64,000 nt of DNA. It comes from Paenibacillus oleatilyticus (GTDB taxonomy: Bacteria; Bacillota; Bacilli; Paenibacillales; NBRC-103111). Below the pieces are notes generated by a model, which did no database searches, was not told the origin of the DNA, and saw only the letters and a program-made list of their open reading frames with translations. The stretch covers positions 62,001-126,000 of the forward strand of contig NZ_JAHNZO010000004.1 in the NCBI RefSeq assembly GCF_018998565.1, in the 5' to 3' direction. This document shows, piece by piece, positions 60,249-64,000 of the stretch (its first letter is position 1; each line of letters opens with the position of its first letter). The translations under genes were made by a program, and so were the position numbers.

Positions 60249-62246
60249 CTATTCAAATGTAAAATAACCTTCACTTACTTTTGTTGAATTCTCCACATCG
60301 TCATACTGCAACAAATATGATTTCTGCACAAACGGTTCTATTTCTTCAACAAAGTCCTTTGTAATCTCAGTATCTGTCGTCAGTATAATTACCTGATCAC
60401 TTAGATTAGTAAAGTAACGATTCACTAAATTTGCTCTGTGAATGCTATCCAGCCGCGCAAGCGGTGTATCGATTACAAACGGGAAATTTGTTCCAGAGAC
60501 TTTAGTAAGCGCCCAAATCATCGAAAGAGCGATTAACTGCTTCTCCCCTTCTGATCGCGAAGTTAGGTCCACTTGACGACCAAATTCATCGTAGATTTTA
60601 AGAGCAAACTCATTAGGATCAAATTCTACCCTATGCAAGTCTCTTTTTCTAAATAGTTTTAGAAGTATCGTCTCAATTTCATTTTTCAATTGCTTTGCTT
60701 TTAATATCGTAACCTGGTCAATGAATTCTTTTGTTGCACCAATCAGACGCGTCATAAGCTCCATTTTTTGTTCAACGGGACCGAGTTCACTCTTTGCTTG
60801 CCTTTTTCTCGTAATCTCATTTAGCAACTGATGGTGTCTGTCTTGGAGTTTTCTAATCGACTCGCCTCTTGTTTTTCTTGCAGCGTATAGAGCTCCGAGT
60901 TCCTCAGAAATTTTCGCTAACTTTTCGTCCTCTTCTTTTGTGTCTATGACATCTGGTGCATCGTTGAGTTGCTCGAGTAATTTCTGTAATTCTCCTTGAA
61001 TCTTTATTCGTTTACTCACTAGGCCTTTTACGTCAACGTTACTTGATAAGGATGAATTTAGAAGCATCTGAAGCTCATTTTGCGAAAGGTCGTTCACGTG
61101 TAAAACATTAATTGGTTCAACTTTTACTTCTTGAACTTGATTTACTTTAGCCCATACACTTTTGCCCTTTTCCTTTAATTGTTCTTTCTGTTCGTTATTC
61201 AATGGCGGATTAACTTCTACATTTAGAATCTGGCTTATAAACCGATCATATGGTGCAAACATTGCTGCACTTTTAGTCATGCTATTTATATAATTTTGTT
61301 CCTTCTTTATTCTTTGTTGAAGTTGCCTAACCACTGGCGCGGCAATTAGATTAGGAAGTGAGTTCCGACCGAACCTTTCCAAAGTGGTAAAAATCAACTT
61401 CAACTCGTTTTCGAGTTCTCCTATTTTCCTATTAATTTGTCCTTTTGTTACACTACTATTGGCTAATTTCAACCGGCGCTTTTGATTCAAATAATTTTTA
61501 TCTTCATTAAGAAACTCAATTTTTTTCTCGTCTGGTCTTTCTTCTGATTTTAGAAGTTCCAGTTCTGTAGCGCATTTTTGAAGTTCCTCGGATAACTTCT
61601 GCAAATCCTCGTCTTTTACCGTTTTAGCAAGAGCCGCCTCATCTTGATTGCGAATTCTAAATAAATCCTCATACAGTTGATTATATAATTCTAAAGATAC
61701 GATTTTTTGGATGGCTTTAATCGTTTCTTTCGTATCATGCTCCCCAACCAAATCCCTTATTTTCTCAGCATCAAATATAAAAAACGGAGCTACATCGATT
61801 GGAATTCTCTGATCAATAAATTCATTAAATTCTTCTTCCGCAGTAGTCACTTCGCGCAGTTCGTCGCCAGAAGCAACAAAAATTCTTCTTGTTTCAGTGA
61901 TTTCATTCTTTTGATCTTGCTTGAAAGTGATTTCAATAACATATGTACCGGTCCGATCGGTGAAGGAGAGCTGAATTTTACTTTCCCTGCCCCCTTCTCG
62001 ATAGTACCTTCTATTTATTGCTTCATTCTTTATAATTTCATATTCATCTTTAGAGAACTTTCGTCTTCCATAAAAACAAATAAAAAAAGCATTAATTAGT
62101 GAAGTTTTACCTGCCCCGTTTAATCCACCAACCAATGTAATATTTTGATCATATGCTGAAAAGTCTTCCTTTTTTTTGTGAAGTTCTAACTTTTGCGTAC
62201 CATAATAAGGTCTGTAATTCTCAAAAGTTATATAATTGAAAATCAT
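60249..62246 (-). CDS. dndD: DNA sulfur modification ATPase DndD
   Basis: 665 residues. Walker A LVGGLNGAGKTSLINAFFIC (near 40), FFIFDAEKIRDLVGEHD near 155, two coiled coils without a zinc hook, ABC signature RSEGEKQLIALSMIWAL (near 565) and Walker B FPFVIDTPLARLDSIHRANL (near 590), then VIILTTDTEI, a DndD hallmark. ATP hydrolysis nicks or opens DNA during sulfur insertion in known systems. It overlaps the upstream small gene by 4 bp and is followed by DndE. Its partner DndC is not present in the window. Confidence 0.88.
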   Translation of the reverse strand: MIFNYITFENYRPYYGTQKLELHKKKEDFSAYDQNITLVGGLNGAGKTSLINAFFICFYGRRKFSKDEYEIIKNEAINRRYYREGGRESKIQLSFTDRTGTYVIEITFKQDQKNEITETRRIFVASGDELREVTTAEEEFNEFIDQRIPIDVAPFFIFDAEKIRDLVGEHDTKETIKAIQKIVSLELYNQLYEDLFRIRNQDEAALAKTVKDEDLQKLSEELQKCATELELLKSEERPDEKKIEFLNEDKNYLNQKRRLKLANSSVTKGQINRKIGELENELKLIFTTLERFGRNSLPNLIAAPVVRQLQQRIKKEQNYINSMTKSAAMFAPYDRFISQILNVEVNPPLNNEQKEQLKEKGKSVWAKVNQVQEVKVEPINVLHVNDLSQNELQMLLNSSLSSNVDVKGLVSKRIKIQGELQKLLEQLNDAPDVIDTKEEDEKLAKISEELGALYAARKTRGESIRKLQDRHHQLLNEITRKRQAKSELGPVEQKMELMTRLIGATKEFIDQVTILKAKQLKNEIETILLKLFRKRDLHRVEFDPNEFALKIYDEFGRQVDLTSRSEGEKQLIALSMIWALTKVSGTNFPFVIDTPLARLDSIHRANLVNRYFTNLSDQVIILTTDTEITKDFVEEIEPFVQKSYLLQYDDVENSTKVSEGYFTFE

Positions 62247-62452
62247 AGAATGCTACGCCTCTCTTCCTCTTGCTCAACCCAATCCATGACCATGTCGGAT
62301 ATTTTGTCGAAAACACCTCTTCTTTTCGACATGTTCTTATCAGCATATTCTTTTTCAATCCTGAATAATTCTTTCAAGTAACGCGGCTCTATGTTATGTT
62401 TCCTACATATTTCATCTAAGAGTTCATCTTCTTCGTTAAGCAATGACGACAT
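62243..62452 (-). CDS. DNA modification system-associated small protein
   Basis: 69 residues, helical, matching the small protein normally found between dndC and dndD (LDEICRKHNIEPRYLKELF, RRGVFDKISDMVMDW). TAGGAGG precedes the ATG; the stop overlaps dndD. It is the first minus-strand gene here, at a divergent promoter region, where dndC would normally precede it. Confidence 0.72.
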   Translation of the reverse strand: MSSLLNEEDELLDEICRKHNIEPRYLKELFRIEKEYADKNMSKRRGVFDKISDMVMDWVEQEEERRSIL

Positions 62453-62559
62453 CTTCTGTAAGCCTCCTAGGGGAAATTTAACAAATATACATTATCATTT
62501 ATGTACGGTATAATTTTCATTATAGTAAATTGGAACCAATTTTACTAGGAGGAAAAACC

Positions 62560-64000
62560 TTGAAAATCCTTTGTTCACCCAATACAGAAGATGTTGAAAC
62601 ATATATAAAATCACGTTTTGAGATTGGTAAAAAACCACTTCATCTTGTACCCACAATGATTTTATATAGAAGAAGATTAAAATTTTACTTTTCATTTCTC
62701 AGAACATTTTTTAACCAAACGCAGATTAGTTCAAAGGAATTTGATATAGAAGAAGGCATACGACAATATGTCGAATTATTTGAGGTTGACCAGTATATAA
62801 AGCATATGGTTATTTCTGCTTCCAGCTCATCGACGCTATCTAAGTCTGAAGCCACTGTAATTCTGGAACGAATTATAAATCAGATTCCTGAAACCAACAA
62901 TTTAAGCTGGAAGTCTGTAATTCATGACTTAGCACGCACATTCGAAGAACTGAGTTTGTCCGGACTTAGCTTAAATACCCTGCGAAGTTTCGATAACAGT
63001 AGAAAATGGCAGCAAGCTCTGGACATATATGAATTATTTCTAGAGGATTTACAGCTAAGGGAATTAGCTGATTATGGAATTTCGGCTAATACGAAAATTA
63101 ATGAATTAGATGTATCTATATACGATGAATTAATTTTAGATGGTGCATTTCTCCCACTTAGCTCTAGACATCAACGAATTATAAATAAATTTATTGAACT
63201 AAATAAACCTATCACAATCTTTCTGCCTTATGACTTATCAACGCCTGACCAGCCGGCTTCAAAGGCAATAGAAGATATATATCAAAACTTTTTACCCAAA
63301 ACAGAGTGGGAATCGATTCAGGATAAAACAAGATCAAGTTCTTTCTTCATTGATCGGTTACCTAAGCTCATCTTTAGAGACGCACAAGAAACAAAACTTG
63401 ATAACTCCGTATCGTTCTTAAGGTTTGCTACCTTGGAAGAAGAATTATCCTACATCATGCGCCAGGTTTACGTTCTGGTAAAATACAAAGAAGTAAATCC
63501 ACGACAAGTGGTCATTGTGACGCCAAATGCGATGGAATTACGACCTTTAATTAGAGAAATATCTGAGCAAAACAATTTAAAGGTTCGGTTACCACAACGA
63601 CCTTTCATGCACTTAACACAAGGAAGAGCCATTAAATATTTATACGACATCCACACTGATATTCGTAAGTCAACTGATTCTTACCTAAATATTGCGATGT
63701 TTAAAAATTTCATTAGTAGCACCCTACTAAGATGCAATGTAGGATTATCGGATTCTTTTGAGAAAATAGAAAGTTTCTTTGTAGACTGTATTTCTATTGC
63801 AGATTGGAAAAGTGTATTAGCTGCACTTAATACAACGAAAGATCAACTCATTCCGGAGAAATACCCACATCATCCAATAAACAGTGTTGAGCCAAAAGAA
63901 TTAAAAGATATGTTCGAAGTTATTCAAGCACTTGAGGAAATTAGCAATTTTCTGATTAACATTTCAGCAAGAACTGTTAAAGAACATGTGCGATTGCTTA
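62560..64000 (+). CDS. AddB/RexB-like exonuclease-family protein (5' part, runs off the window)
   Basis: 480 residues visible from TTG 62560 with AGGAGG at 8 nt. The layout is that of AddB-type inactive helicase subunits: LHLVPTMILYRRRLKFYFSF at the start instead of an intact Walker A, ELIYDEL-like ISIYDELILDGAFLPLSSRH near 195, and FATLEEELSYIMRQVYVLV near 295, which matches the SF1 motif IV/V region (ELSYIMR-type in AddB). A PD-(D/E)XK nuclease and iron-sulfur Cys would lie beyond the end. Divergently transcribed from dndD. AT-rich like its neighbours. Likely part of a DNA-degrading or repair module linked to the Dnd-like system. Confidence 0.72.
   Translation, partial: MKILCSPNTEDVETYIKSRFEIGKKPLHLVPTMILYRRRLKFYFSFLRTFFNQTQISSKEFDIEEGIRQYVELFEVDQYIKHMVISASSSSTLSKSEATVILERIINQIPETNNLSWKSVIHDLARTFEELSLSGLSLNTLRSFDNSRKWQQALDIYELFLEDLQLRELADYGISANTKINELDVSIYDELILDGAFLPLSSRHQRIINKFIELNKPITIFLPYDLSTPDQPASKAIEDIYQNFLPKTEWESIQDKTRSSSFFIDRLPKLIFRDAQETKLDNSVSFLRFATLEEELSYIMRQVYVLVKYKEVNPRQVVIVTPNAMELRPLIREISEQNNLKVRLPQRPFMHLTQGRAIKYLYDIHTDIRKSTDSYLNIAMFKNFISSTLLRCNVGLSDSFEKIESFFVDCISIADWKSVLAALNTTKDQLIPEKYPHHPINSVEPKELKDMFEVIQALEEISNFLINISARTVKEHVRLL

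Noticed and set aside
1..64000. CRISPR arrays, rRNA and tRNA genes
   Set aside because: No regularly spaced repeats and no recognisable rRNA or cloverleaf sequences were found by eye; tRNA search was not run.

Overview
The window looks like the chromosome of a Paenibacillus-type Firmicute. Supporting signs are strong AAGGAGG-type ribosome binding sites with frequent TTG/GTG starts, LplB/LplC-type sugar permeases without their own ATPase, a YesM/YesN two-component pair, a DesK/DesR-controlled desaturase, Spo0E-, AbrB- and NprR-like regulators, and an EssC-type secretion ATPase. I saw no rRNA, tRNA or CRISPR array.

Layout. 1-2946: 5' two thirds of an EssC/FtsK type VII secretion gene (minus), with a promoter and terminator in its leader. 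3308-5005: chemotaxis receptor. 5056-14516: a minus-strand operon (AtuA-like protein, DUF4387 protein, two sugar permeases, lipoprotein binding protein, two ADP-ribosylglycohydrolase-family enzymes, ribokinase), which reads as uptake and breakdown of a ribosylated compound. A GntR/FadR repressor (14629-15333) sits beside it; matching AATTGG-N5-CCAATT sites precede both. 15636-21525: a plus-strand operon (enolase-superfamily epimerase, carbamoylase-type amidase, permease, cytosolic serine hydrolase, HTH regulator), probably for an acylated or D-amino acid compound. 21563-30362: GH2 beta-glucuronidase-like enzyme, PpiC-like foldase, secreted beta-helix protein and a YesN/YesM system. 30513-33920: YpsA-like protein and the des-desK-desR cold-response operon with tandem operators. 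34725-36664: TetR/MFS efflux pair with a perfect 25-bp operator. 36828-39990: TerD-like protein, a tandem pair of covarying hairpins, and a chloramphenicol acetyltransferase with a translational attenuator.

40.1-53.1 kb is accessory DNA and debris: an IS1182-type remnant, secreted proteins of unknown function, a NERD-helicase gene split by an intact IS3-family element (4-bp target duplication, -1 frameshift heptamer), a transition-state regulator cluster containing an NprR-like receptor and an unlisted 40-aa signal-peptide precursor, secreted proteins divergent from it, and toxin/immunity and SLH remnants.

From about 53.1 kb to the end the DNA is visibly AT-rich and begins at palindromes resembling an integrase attachment site. 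It carries a DNA-phosphorothioation (Dnd)-like defence locus: DndD, DndE, the small dnd-associated protein, a PLD-helicase restriction enzyme, a second DndD-like SMC ATPase, a Dnd-associated protein 4, a DUF4062 (TIR-like) protein, and a divergent AddB-like nuclease gene running off the window. No DndC or DndB is visible. This, the NprR/NprX-like module and the ribosyl-compound operon are the most promising leads.
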